NCBI GenBank assembly: GCA_945873105.1
Contig: CAMCBW010000013.1
Span: forward strand, 1 to 64,000
Direction of reading: 5' to 3'
From: Tangfeifania diversioriginum
Lineage (GTDB): Bacteria; Bacteroidota; Bacteroidia; Bacteroidales; Prolixibacteraceae
DNA length: 64,000 bases
Each line of letters opens with the position of its first letter. The stretch's first letter is position 1. Below, piece after piece: positions 9,512 to 19,140 of the stretch. The notes under the pieces were generated by a model. That model was not told the DNA's origin and ran no database searches. It was given only the letters and a program-made list of their open reading frames with translations. The position numbers and the translations under genes were made by a program.

Positions 9512-10591
9512 ATGGGTAAAAAGCTTTATACCGTTATCGCAGGGACAGGGTCCTTCATTCCACCAACAGTTATTCCAAACAGCTATTTTTTGGATGCAGA
9601 ATTTTATGATCCGGCCACAGGAGAAAAATTCGCAACTTCGAACGAAGAGATTATCCGAAAATTCCACGAAATCACCAACATCGAAGAGCGCAGGTATGCC
9701 GAACCGGACCAGTCGACCAGCCATCTTGGAACATTTGCAGCAGAAGATGCCATCGTCTCTTCCGGATATGACCGTGAGACACTTGATTTCATCATCTGTG
9801 CCCACAATTTCGGAGATATATATCCGGGAACCTACCGCTCTGAAATGATTCCAGCAATGGCCAACCGGATCAAACTGGGACTGGGCATCAAAAACACCAA
9901 CGTATTTACCCACGATGTAGCTGCCGGATGCCCGGGATGGACCACTGCCATGATCATTGCGGATGCCTACATCAAAAGCGGACTGTTCAAACGAGGATTG
10001 GTCATTGGTTCAGATGTCAATTCACGCGTTTCCGATCCTTACGACCGCGACCGCATGATTTTCTCCGACGGTGCCGGAGCTGCCATCGTTGAAGCCGTAG
10101 AAAGTGAGACCCCTATCGGGATCCTTGCACAAGCCAGCAGATCTGACAATGATCCGGTCATGTTAAAAATGGCTGTCTCCTTGAACCCCAACTACAAAGG
10201 AACTGAAGTAAATATCAGGATGGCCGGTCACAAAGTATATGCCTATGCACTAAGTGCCGTACCAGGCGTAGTGAAGGCCAGCCTGGACAAAGCCGGCCTG
10301 CATTTGACAGACATCAAGAAGGTACTGATCCACCAGGCCAATGAAAAAATGGATGAAGCAATTCTTCAAAGGGTCTTCAAATTGTATGGAATCAAGGAGT
10401 TTAACCTGGATGTGATGCCAATGACCATCCGCACCCTTGGCAACTCTTCCACAGCCACGGTGCCAACTTTGCTGGACCTTGTGCTGAAAAACAAGATGGA
10501 AGACCATGCCATCGAATCTGGCGACCACATCGTCCTGACCTCTGTCGGTGCAGGAATGGTAATCAATTCAATAGTCTACAAATTTCCCTGA
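9512..10591 (+). CDS. 3-oxoacyl-ACP synthase III family protein (KAS III-like)
   Basis: VAAGCPGWTTAM active-site Cys, LIHQANEKMDEAI, LGNSSTATVPTLLD. Confidence 0.92.
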   Translation: MGKKLYTVIAGTGSFIPPTVIPNSYFLDAEFYDPATGEKFATSNEEIIRKFHEITNIEERRYAEPDQSTSHLGTFAAEDAIVSSGYDRETLDFIICAHNFGDIYPGTYRSEMIPAMANRIKLGLGIKNTNVFTHDVAAGCPGWTTAMIIADAYIKSGLFKRGLVIGSDVNSRVSDPYDRDRMIFSDGAGAAIVEAVESETPIGILAQASRSDNDPVMLKMAVSLNPNYKGTEVNIRMAGHKVYAYALSAVPGVVKASLDKAGLHLTDIKKVLIHQANEKMDEAILQRVFKLYGIKEFNLDVMPMTIRTLGNSSTATVPTLLDLVLKNKMEDHAIESGDHIVLTSVGAGMVINSIVYKFP

Positions 10592-10609
10592 GAAATAAAG
10601 CATATCTGG

Positions 10610-10643
10610 AAAGCGCAACCGTCCCGAATGGTTGCGCTTTTTT
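10610..10643 (+). terminator. Intrinsic terminator
   Basis: AAAGCGCAACCgtcccgaatGGTTGCGCTTTTTT just after the KAS III gene. Confidence 0.85.
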
Positions 10644-10652
10644 ACCTAATAG

Positions 10653-10809
10653 CGAGGCCACAAAGACACAAAGGCACTAAGGTTCACAAAGAAGAGCTGA
10701 ATAGGAAAACCTGAATAGAACATGTCTAAAGATGTTCATCGGTGATAGTAAACAGTCAATATTTGTAAAACTTAGTGTACCTTAGTGCCTTTGTGTCTTT
10801 GTGGCCTCG
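10653..10809. repeat. 35 bp inverted repeat (34/35 match) with an 87 nt spacer
   Basis: 10653-10687 cgaggccacaaagacacaaaggcactaaggttcac versus the reverse complement of 10775-10809. Confidence 0.92.
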
Positions 10810-10848
10810 TTTTGTTTTCTTTCAGCTGCAACAAAAAACATATACTCA

Positions 10849-12243
10849 ATGGAATTCATCTATCCAATATTGGCCTTCCTTGCCGGTGGCATCCTCATTT
10901 TTCTCTGGCAACAGCGCCGTTTGAATGACGAACGTATTGCCCAGGCGATTAAACTCAATGAAACCGAGAAACATGGTCTCGCCCAAATAGCCGAAGCCGA
11001 AAAAATCCGCTCGCTGGCAGAACAGCAACTCTCCTCCCTTTCCAGGGACTTTGCCGGGCTGAAAACTGAACTATCGGCCGAAAGGCAAAAAAACGAGGAG
11101 TCTATCAAGTTGTTGACCACCTCCCGCGCTGATCTGGAACATGCCAAAAAACAGCTGACCGACAAAGCAGCTGAGTTGGAGCAAATCCAGAAGCGGCTCA
11201 CCGTGGAATTCGAAAATGTAGCCCACAAAATTCTGAAAGAACACTCGGCAGAGTTTACGACCCTGAACCAGAAAAATATCGGAGAGATCCTTTCCCCTCT
11301 CAAAGAGAAAATTACGACCTTTGAGAAGAAGGTGGAGGAGTCGTATGAAAAATCCCTCCGGGACCAGACCGACCTGAAGGCTGAATTAAAGAAACTGCAG
11401 GATCTCAACCAAAAAATTGGCAATGACGCCCAAAATTTGACAAATGCCCTCAAGGGCGACGTAAAGAAACAGGGCAATTGGGGAGAAGTTGTGCTGGAAC
11501 GGGTATTGGAACGATCCGGCCTGACACTCGGTCGCGAATACGAACGCGAGGTCCTGGATGAGAACAGCGATGGCAAGCAGATCCGGCCGGATGTGATCAT
11601 TCATCTTCCTGACAAGAAACACCTGATTGTAGACTCCAAGGTCTCCTTGATTGCCTATGAAAGGTTGGTCAATGAACAGGCCGATGAACTTCGGATTCAA
11701 CACCTGGCCGATCACCTCAAATCGCTCCGGTCCCACATCAAAATGCTCTCAGACAAACATTATCCGACGGCCAAAAATCTGAACAGTCCGGATTTTGTCC
11801 TGCTCTTCCTGCCCATAGAATCCTCCTTCAGTATCGCCATCCAGGAGGATCAGGAGTTGTTCAACTACGCCTGGGACAACAAGGTAGTGATCGTTAGTCC
11901 CTCCACTTTACTCGCCTCCCTGCGCACCATCGCCTCCATTTGGAAGCAGGAGAACCAAACCAAAAATGCCCTGGAAATTGCCTCTCTTGGAGCTTCCCTC
12001 TACGACAAGTTTGTCAATTTTGTGCAGGATCTTGAAAAGGTCGGTAAGGGAATTGAGACAGCCCAGTCCAATTATGCCAACGCCATGGGCAAACTGCATA
12101 CCGGGAAAGGAAACCTGGTTCGTACTTCTGAAAAATTGAAGGAGCTGGGAATCAAGACCCAAAAATCCTTGCCCGATCATCTAATCGAGGATGATCAACC
12201 AAAAGAGTTACCCGGAGAGGGTTCAGATTTGTTCAAAGAGTAA
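10849..12243 (+). CDS. rmuC: DNA recombination protein RmuC
   Basis: N-terminal TM plus coiled coil, KQGNWGEVVLERVLERSGL, RPDVIIHLPDKKHLIVDSKVSL, FLPIESSF. The upstream ATG at 10801 lies in the inverted repeat, so MEFIYP is preferred. Confidence 0.94.
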   Translation: MEFIYPILAFLAGGILIFLWQQRRLNDERIAQAIKLNETEKHGLAQIAEAEKIRSLAEQQLSSLSRDFAGLKTELSAERQKNEESIKLLTTSRADLEHAKKQLTDKAAELEQIQKRLTVEFENVAHKILKEHSAEFTTLNQKNIGEILSPLKEKITTFEKKVEESYEKSLRDQTDLKAELKKLQDLNQKIGNDAQNLTNALKGDVKKQGNWGEVVLERVLERSGLTLGREYEREVLDENSDGKQIRPDVIIHLPDKKHLIVDSKVSLIAYERLVNEQADELRIQHLADHLKSLRSHIKMLSDKHYPTAKNLNSPDFVLLFLPIESSFSIAIQEDQELFNYAWDNKVVIVSPSTLLASLRTIASIWKQENQTKNALEIASLGASLYDKFVNFVQDLEKVGKGIETAQSNYANAMGKLHTGKGNLVRTSEKLKELGIKTQKSLPDHLIEDDQPKELPGEGSDLFKE

Positions 12244-13221
12244 CAGATGGCTTGCCGCAAGGGCCAGTGCGAAAAGGAAAAATAGGAATTCACGCCAAAA
12301 TCCGCGTTTCCCAGACATAAAAAAAGTGGTGATCAGAAAGGATACCGGTACCGTTGATACGGCGATGATACCCAATCCTGTAGAGGTAAAAAGAAAAACA
12401 GAAGGGAGGGTCAACCCGAGCATCCAGTAAAGTATGAGGAAGTATTTTCGTGTGCTCATCTTCCTGATATTGACAGAGTTGACCAGATTTATGCTGCCAA
12501 AGACAGAAAGAAGGAATACAAATACGGTTACGACCAGAAAACCGATATTGAAAATAAAATTGTTGTTTACAGATTTTACCCCCAGAACAATGGTCGCCAA
12601 AATGGTCTGATCCGATCCAGAGACAAATAGAAATGCCCAGAGAAGAAACCAGGGTAAAGTAATACCAATCAGCGGAATAACCAACAATCTCCAATTGTCA
12701 CTCTTCTGCAATACAAAAATAGAGATCCAGATCAATGGCAACAAGGTGACCACCGGAAGGTAAAACAGCGAGCCGATGGAGAGCAGGAAGGAGGCATTGA
12801 ATGTGGAGGAGATCTCATTCTTCCGGTGGTAGGTCGAGAAAACAAAATAGACGGACAACAGAACGAAAAATGTAGCCGGATAAGCCGGGTGAAATGTTTG
12901 AAGCGCCGGAAAAGAAGATACGATACTTACATAAAGAATTCCCGGAAGGAAGGTTCTGTGTTGTAAAAACTGAAATTCATAACTCAACAGAGATAGAATC
13001 AAGGCATTGATTAAAACAAGGACAAAACCAGTTACCACCGGCCAAATGGTACTCCCGGTAAAGAATTTGGCAAAAAATGTGTAAAGCGGCATCATCCCTT
13101 CCCCTGGCACAATGATTAGCGACACAGGTTCGCTTAGCGACTCCATCCAGAAAAGGAGGGCCACCAGCGGAATGAGTATGGCGCTGTAAACACTTTTGCT
13201 GTTGAAGAGCCTCAAAAACAT
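12223..13221 (-). CDS. Multi-TM membrane protein, Bacteroidota-type hypothetical
   Basis: 333-codon ORF with many hydrophobic segments; overlaps the rmuC 3' end by 21 bp tail to tail. Confidence 0.75.
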   Translation of the reverse strand: MFLRLFNSKSVYSAILIPLVALLFWMESLSEPVSLIIVPGEGMMPLYTFFAKFFTGSTIWPVVTGFVLVLINALILSLLSYEFQFLQHRTFLPGILYVSIVSSFPALQTFHPAYPATFFVLLSVYFVFSTYHRKNEISSTFNASFLLSIGSLFYLPVVTLLPLIWISIFVLQKSDNWRLLVIPLIGITLPWFLLWAFLFVSGSDQTILATIVLGVKSVNNNFIFNIGFLVVTVFVFLLSVFGSINLVNSVNIRKMSTRKYFLILYWMLGLTLPSVFLFTSTGLGIIAVSTVPVSFLITTFFMSGKRGFWREFLFFLFALALAASHLLLFEQI

Positions 13222-13227
13222 GGATAT

Positions 13228-14508
13228 CTATTTTAAATCAAATCCCAAATCACTGCGGAAGTACATCTTCTCGAAAGAGATGCGTTCAATATTCCTGTAA
13301 CTTTTGGACAGTGCCTCCTCCATGGAGTTGCCTATCGAACTTACAGCCAGGACCCTCCCCCCATTGGTAAGAATCTCCTCCCCTGCCAGACGGGTTCCTG
13401 CATGAAATACGACACTCTCTTCCACCAATTCAAGGTTGCTGATTACATGTCCCTTTTCGAAACTGCCGGGATAACCACCTGCCACCACAACTACCGTGAC
13501 AGCAGTCCGGGGATCGGTGACCAGGTTCTTTTCATCCAGATTTCCCTGTGCAACCCCCTCAAACAGATCGACCAAATCGGATTGAATTCGCATCATGACA
13601 GCCTCTGTCTCAGGATCTCCCATTCTGACATTGTATTCAATCAGGTAAGGTTCACCCTGGCAGTTCATCAATCCAAGGAAGAGGAATCCCTTGAAGGCTA
13701 TACCCTCCTTTCGCAATCCATTCACAGTTGGAAGAACCATCCGCTCCTCCACCTTTTTCATAAATTGCTCCGTAACAAAAGGCACCGGAGAAATGGCTCC
13801 CATTCCACCGGTATTCAGTCCGGTATCACCCTCTCCGATCCGCTTGTAATCCTTTGCCTCCGGCAATATTTTGTAGTGGGTGCCATCTGTCAGCACAAAT
13901 ACCGAACACTCCACCCCCGATAAAAACTCCTCGATGACTACGGTGGAACTGGCACTTCCGAAGAGGCCATCCAGCATCTCCTTCAACGACTGAATGGCTT
14001 CAGGAAGGTTGTCAATGATCAGGACTCCCTTTCCGGCCGCCAGACCATCCGCCTTCAAAACATAGGGTGCCTGAAGGGTTTTAAGAAAGGAAATCCCCTC
14101 CTCAAAGTTACCTGCATGAACGGTAAAATATCTGGCGGTGGGTATGTTGTGGCGAAGCATAAACTCCTTGGCGAACTCCTTGCTTCCTTCCAAACGAGCG
14201 CCATAACTGTCGGGACCAATCACAGGAATCTCTTTCAACAACTCATCTGCCAGGAAGAAATCGTGGATCCCTGCAACCAGGGGTATCTCCGGTCCGACGA
14301 TGACCATCTCAATGTGGTTTTGGAGTACGGCAATCTTGATGGCCTCAAAATCAGTCGTATCGATTGCCAGATTATGACCCAGCCCGGCAGTCCCAGCATT
14401 GCCCGGAGCAATGAAGAGTTGATTCAGTTTACTGCTCTGTCTTAGCTTCCAGGCAAAAGCATGCTCCCTCCCACCCGATCCAATGATTAAAATATTCATA
14501 ATTTTCAC
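13228..14508 (-). CDS. purD: Phosphoribosylamine--glycine ligase
   Basis: MNILIIGSGGREHAFAWKL, YVLKADGLAAGKGVLI, YNVRMGDPETEAVM. Confidence 0.97.
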   Translation of the reverse strand: MKIMNILIIGSGGREHAFAWKLRQSSKLNQLFIAPGNAGTAGLGHNLAIDTTDFEAIKIAVLQNHIEMVIVGPEIPLVAGIHDFFLADELLKEIPVIGPDSYGARLEGSKEFAKEFMLRHNIPTARYFTVHAGNFEEGISFLKTLQAPYVLKADGLAAGKGVLIIDNLPEAIQSLKEMLDGLFGSASSTVVIEEFLSGVECSVFVLTDGTHYKILPEAKDYKRIGEGDTGLNTGGMGAISPVPFVTEQFMKKVEERMVLPTVNGLRKEGIAFKGFLFLGLMNCQGEPYLIEYNVRMGDPETEAVMMRIQSDLVDLFEGVAQGNLDEKNLVTDPRTAVTVVVVAGGYPGSFEKGHVISNLELVEESVVFHAGTRLAGEEILTNGGRVLAVSSIGNSMEEALSKSYRNIERISFEKMYFRSDLGFDLK

Positions 14509-14596
14509 AATGTTGGTACAAAATAAACAAGAATTTCCTTTAAATGGGTGCGCGGGATACCTTTCTGAAAATTTATCTTAAATTTGATAGGTAAAA

Positions 14597-14714
14597 AAAG
14601 TGCCTAAAGTGCGCTAAAGTGCCTAGAGTGCCTAAAGTTATGGACTCCTTGCAACAACACAAATCAAGCATTAAGTAAAGTACTCTAGGCACTTTAGCGC
14701 ACTTTAGGCACTTT
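14597..14714. repeat. 32 bp perfect inverted repeat built from AGTGCCTAA-like words, 54 nt spacer
   Basis: 14597-14628 aaagtgcctaaagtgcgctaaagtgcctagag equals the reverse complement of 14683-14714. Confidence 0.95.
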
Positions 14715-14731
14715 AGTCACTTCTGAATTAT

Positions 14732-15652
14732 ATGACCAAACAATCAATCGTCGTGGTGGGTAGCTCGAACACCGACATGGTGATCAAAACGTCGAGGCTG
14801 CCTCTTCCGGGAGAGACTATCCTGGGAGGTGATTTTCTGATGAACCCAGGCGGGAAAGGAGCCAATCAGGCAGTTGCTGCCGCAAGGCTCAACGGCAATG
14901 TCACACTGGTCGCCAAGACCGGCAACGACATTTTTGGATCCCAGGCAAACATCCTCTTCGGGGAAGAGGGGCTCCACACCGAATTTCTTTTTACAGATCC
15001 AACCTCCCCTTCCGGCATCGCGCTGATCACGGTAGATGACCATGCCGAAAACTGCATCGTCGTAGCACCGGGAGCCAATGCCAAACTTACCGGGAAAGAG
15101 ATCGAATTGGCCAGATCGGCTATTCTTTCGGCAGAAATTCTTTTGATGCAGTTGGAAATTCCCCTGGATTCCGTTTGCCATGCCGCAGAAATAGCCTTCA
15201 AAGCCGGAAAGAGGGTCATTCTCAATCCTGCCCCTGCTCAACCACTGCCCGACACCCTGTTGAAAATGCTTTACCTGATCACGCCCAACGAAACGGAATT
15301 GGAACTATTGTCAGGATTGCCGGTAAACAATACGGAAACGGCCGAAATTGCAGCCAGGCACCTCCTGAACAAAGGCGTAAGCGTGGTGGTGGTAACCATG
15401 GGAAGCCTGGGAGCCCTGCTGGTCACGCCAACATCTTGCCAACTAATTCCCTCCTTTCCCGTCAAAGCCATGGATACTACCGCTGCCGGTGACTGCTTCA
15501 ACGGGGCACTGGCCGTCGCTATCGCGGAAGGTACCGACCTCGAAAGTGCCATTCTTTTTGCCAACAAAGCCGCCTCCATCTCGGTAACCCGGATGGGCGC
15601 ACAGGCCTCTTCCCCCTACCGGGAAGAGGTCGATGCATTAATGGATAGTTAA
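14732..15652 (+). CDS. rbsK: Ribokinase
   Basis: VVGSSNTDMVIKTSRLPLPGETI, NPGGKGANQAVAAARL, DTTAAGDCFNGALAV (PfkB family). Confidence 0.93.
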   Translation: MTKQSIVVVGSSNTDMVIKTSRLPLPGETILGGDFLMNPGGKGANQAVAAARLNGNVTLVAKTGNDIFGSQANILFGEEGLHTEFLFTDPTSPSGIALITVDDHAENCIVVAPGANAKLTGKEIELARSAILSAEILLMQLEIPLDSVCHAAEIAFKAGKRVILNPAPAQPLPDTLLKMLYLITPNETELELLSGLPVNNTETAEIAARHLLNKGVSVVVVTMGSLGALLVTPTSCQLIPSFPVKAMDTTAAGDCFNGALAVAIAEGTDLESAILFANKAASISVTRMGAQASSPYREEVDALMDS

Positions 15653-15777
15653 TTTACCTTCCAATATTGTCTCTAATTATGCTGCAAATCTCAGCGGATT
15701 GCTTCACATCGTTTGCAATGAAAGCTCTACAAACGGACGAACGAAGTGAGCTAATGCTGGACAGAATCAAAGTTTCT

Positions 15778-16782
15778 ATGAAAAATTCACCTGTCTTCCT
15801 GCTACTAATCTGTGTCTGGTTCTTTGGATCTTGCACCGCTCAGCCCAAACCTGAACCCACCGGCCCTATCAGGATCATCCTCGATACCGATATCGGCCCT
15901 GATTACGACGATGTGGGGGCTGTTGCCGTACTTCATGCCCTGGCCGATAGCGGCAAAGCCGAAATTCTGGGAATCCTCTCCTGCAACAAGGATTCACTGG
16001 TGGTCCCCACCATCGAAGTTTTGAACCACTATTTTGGGAGACCGGCTATCCCGGTAGGCGCTCCGAAAACAAAAGGGGTTACCATCGGTGCCTCCCAACA
16101 CTGGCCCGACTCGCTGGTTGCCCGCTTTCCCCACAACACCAGCTCTACTGCGGCTGCCCCGGATGCGGTCACCCAGTACCGGAAGATTCTGGCCACCCAG
16201 CCAGACGGTTCTGTGACGATGGTCACCGTTGGTTTCCTGACCAATCTCAGCAACCTGCTGCAGTCTCCGGCAGATGAGATCAGTCCGTCAACCGGCACAG
16301 AGCTGGTCGCCAGGAAAGTCAGCAAGCTGGTCGCCATGGCAGGCTGGTTTCCACAAGGAAGGGAATTCAATGTCTACATGGATTCAACCGCCTCAAAATA
16401 CTGTTTGGAAAACTGGCCAACGCCCATCCTGTTCACAGGCTTCGAGATTGGAAAAGAGGTGAAAACCGGGTTGAAACTGGTAGGGAGTCCCATTCAAAAC
16501 AGTCCGGTGAAGGAGGCTTTCCGGATCGCCATGAAAGGATCCAAAGAGGACCAATACGGACGAATGAGCTGGGACCAGACAGCAGTAATCATAGCACTTT
16601 ACGGATCAGAGCCCTTTTTCACTACCGTGAAAGGGACCATCCGGGTCAACCCGGACGGCAGCAATCGCTTTGACGAGAACCCGTCAGGAAAGCACCTGTA
16701 TGTAAAGATGAAAATGAGTCCTGACAGTCTGGCTGGATTTATTGAAAAGAGGATGATGCATTTACCCGTGAAGAAGGACTAA
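15778..16782 (+). CDS. Nucleoside hydrolase (inosine/uridine-preferring type), exported
   Basis: Lipobox-like FGSCTAQ; IRIILDTDIGPDYDDVGAVAVLHAL; start set at MKNSPVF. Confidence 0.9.
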   Translation: MKNSPVFLLLICVWFFGSCTAQPKPEPTGPIRIILDTDIGPDYDDVGAVAVLHALADSGKAEILGILSCNKDSLVVPTIEVLNHYFGRPAIPVGAPKTKGVTIGASQHWPDSLVARFPHNTSSTAAAPDAVTQYRKILATQPDGSVTMVTVGFLTNLSNLLQSPADEISPSTGTELVARKVSKLVAMAGWFPQGREFNVYMDSTASKYCLENWPTPILFTGFEIGKEVKTGLKLVGSPIQNSPVKEAFRIAMKGSKEDQYGRMSWDQTAVIIALYGSEPFFTTVKGTIRVNPDGSNRFDENPSGKHLYVKMKMSPDSLAGFIEKRMMHLPVKKD

Positions 16783-17017
16783 AGAACGAGGAGATGGAAG
16801 GAATGAAACGGAGAGGAAAGACTGGGGGACTTAGGGACTTAGAGGCAGGGGGACGGAAGAAATGAAACGGTGAAACGGAGAAACGGAGAGGAAAATGACG
16901 GATAGACGGTGATGACGGAAAAATGACGGAGGGACGGAGGGACGGAGAAATGAAACAGTGAAACGGAGATTGGAGGGGCGGCCCTGTGTGGCCGTCCATC
17001 ATATATTTCGCCGACAA

Positions 17018-17190
17018 AATTCTTTTTTGACCACCCGGTCGCCACAACTCAAATCTTACCGCGTAGCGGTTACAGTATTGTAGCCAGGGGTAAAGCGACG
17101 AAGGAGCGACACCCCGGGAAATAGAAGGACAGGAGTTCACCGTCCGCGGTAGCATTTTAATAATAGCTATATGAGAGGCTCGGACGGAAA
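17018..17190. repeat. Dispersed hairpin-rich intergenic repeat, copy 2
   Basis: tgtagccaggggtaaagcgacgaaggagcgacaccccggg...gagttcaccgtccgcggtagcatttt...ctcggacgga; matches 2464-2630. Confidence 0.85.
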
Positions 17191-17333
17191 GAGCAAACAA
17201 AGGATGGAGAGACGAGGGGAAGACTAGGATGAGGTGACGACTGGGAAGAGTGTTAAGGTCCAAATCGTCCAACGGGTCCTAAAAGTTTAAAAGTAAATAG
17301 TAAAGATAAAAACCAAATAAACGACCAACTTAT

Positions 17334-18911
17334 ATGAAGCACCTTAACATTTTTGCTTTGGCACTTATTGCAATGTTTGCCTCCTGCAGCCAGCCTGACC
17401 CTACCATCCGGACCATCACCCCGGAGATTTTGAAAGACAAAATTGCCGGAGGATGGGCAGGGAAAATCCTGGGGGTAACCTACGGAGCTCCGACCGAATT
17501 CAGGGCCCTGGGTCGCACCTACGAGGACAGTATTCGCTGGAAACCTGCAGATGCCATCGGTTCCCTCACCCAGGATGATCTCTACGTCCAGCTAACCTTT
17601 CTGATGACCATGGACCAATATGGCATCAACGCACCGGCCAAAAAGTACCAGGAGCTGTTTGCCAAATCGGGGTACATGCTCTGGCATGCCAATGCCCAGG
17701 CACGGAAGAACTACTTCGACAGTATCTTCCCCCCGCGCTCGGGAGCGCCTGAATTCAATTTCCATACCGACGACATCGACTTCCAGATCGAAGCCGATTA
17801 CATCGGATTCATGTCGCCGGGGATGCCCAACAGTGCCACCAAACTGGCCGACAAGATTGGTCACATCATGAACTACGGGGATGGTTATTACGGGGGAGTA
17901 TTTGTTGCGGCCCTCTATACCGAGGCATTTTTTGAAAAGAATATCCTGAAAGTGGTCGAAAAGGCCTTGCTTTCATTGCCAGCAGAATCGGACTATGCGA
18001 AGATTATCCGGGATGTGATCAGACTGAGGAGCGAAAATCCTGCTGACTGGCGCGCTTCCTGGAAGGTACTGGAGGAGAAATGGGGCAAAACCCACATCTG
18101 CACGGCCGGCTCCTCTTTCAACATCGATGCCAAATTAAACGGGGCCTACATCGTGATGGGGCTTTTGTACGGCGAGGGTGATGCCATGAAAACACTGGAA
18201 ATCTCTACCCGCTGTGGGCAGGATTCGGATTGCAACCCCTCCAATGCCCTGGCGGTTTTGGGGGTGATCAACGGATTCAGTCAAATGCCCGAGGCGATGC
18301 AAAAAGCGGTCAGGGAAATTCAGGACGCCCCTTTCATCTTCACCGATTACACCTTCCGGAAAGCCGTCGACCAGACCTACCAATATGCCATCGGACAAAT
18401 CATGGCAGAGGGGGGAAGTATTGCAGCAGACAAGATTGGCATCAAAATGCAGGTACCCGTGGCAGCCCCTTACGAGGTAAGCTTTCCAAAAATGGTGCTG
18501 AGAGAGCGGATCTCTATTTTTGACGAGAAGCGGTGGAAACTGACAGGCAACTGGCAAAATTACCGTTTGAAAACGGAGGAGGGTAATGCACAGAAATATC
18601 AATCCAAATATGCTACAAACAAAGGAGATGCGCTGGAATTCGAATTCGAGGGAACCGCCATCTCACTCGAAGGAAACTGGAAAAAGGATGGTGGCAAAGC
18701 CGACCTATACATTGACGGAAAGCTGCACTCCACTTTCGACACCTACTTCTTTTACAACAACCAGGAGCAAACACCCATCAACATCTGCCATGCGCTCAAA
18801 CTCTCCCCAGGGAAGCATACCCTGAAACTGGTAGTCACTGGCGACAAAAAGCCGGAAGCACTCGACAGCAGGATTTATGTGTCCGATGCGCTTATCTTTA
18901 AAGAAGAGTAA
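17334..18911 (+). CDS. ADP-ribosylglycohydrolase family lipoprotein
   Basis: Lipobox MFASCS; DKIAGGWAGKILGVTYG..., STRCGQDSDCNPSNALAVLG; C-terminal beta-sandwich-like region. Confidence 0.88.
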   Translation: MKHLNIFALALIAMFASCSQPDPTIRTITPEILKDKIAGGWAGKILGVTYGAPTEFRALGRTYEDSIRWKPADAIGSLTQDDLYVQLTFLMTMDQYGINAPAKKYQELFAKSGYMLWHANAQARKNYFDSIFPPRSGAPEFNFHTDDIDFQIEADYIGFMSPGMPNSATKLADKIGHIMNYGDGYYGGVFVAALYTEAFFEKNILKVVEKALLSLPAESDYAKIIRDVIRLRSENPADWRASWKVLEEKWGKTHICTAGSSFNIDAKLNGAYIVMGLLYGEGDAMKTLEISTRCGQDSDCNPSNALAVLGVINGFSQMPEAMQKAVREIQDAPFIFTDYTFRKAVDQTYQYAIGQIMAEGGSIAADKIGIKMQVPVAAPYEVSFPKMVLRERISIFDEKRWKLTGNWQNYRLKTEEGNAQKYQSKYATNKGDALEFEFEGTAISLEGNWKKDGGKADLYIDGKLHSTFDTYFFYNNQEQTPINICHALKLSPGKHTLKLVVTGDKKPEALDSRIYVSDALIFKEE

Positions 18912-18917
18912 AATTAA

Positions 18918-19105
18918 ATATGGAAATTGGGAAATGTGGAAATTGGGAAATGTGGAAATTGGGAAATGTGGAAATTGGGAAATGTGGAAATGTGGAAATG
19001 TGGAAATGTGAAAATTTAGCCGCATTTGAGATAAAGATTGAATATTGAGTACAATCTTGCACTCCGTCAATTTTCACATTTCCACATTTCCCAATTTTCA
19101 CATTA
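18918..19105. repeat. 8 nt-word tandem array (GGAAATTGGGAAATGT) with an inverted partner arm
   Basis: Left array 18918-19012; right arm 19068-19105 (caattttcacatttccacatttcccaattttcacatt). Confidence 0.9.
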
Positions 19106-19140
19106 CATAACCTCATTTATTATAACTAAACATCAATACT

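Noticed and set aside
16739-17272. 177-aa minus-strand ORF containing MLPRTVNSCPSISRGVAPSSLYPWLQ
   Set aside because: Antisense reading of the second dispersed repeat copy and its flanking low-complexity array.
18918-19012. Possible CRISPR or satellite array
   Set aside because: Units are 8-16 nt with no spacers and no cas genes in the window; treated as a tandem-word island.
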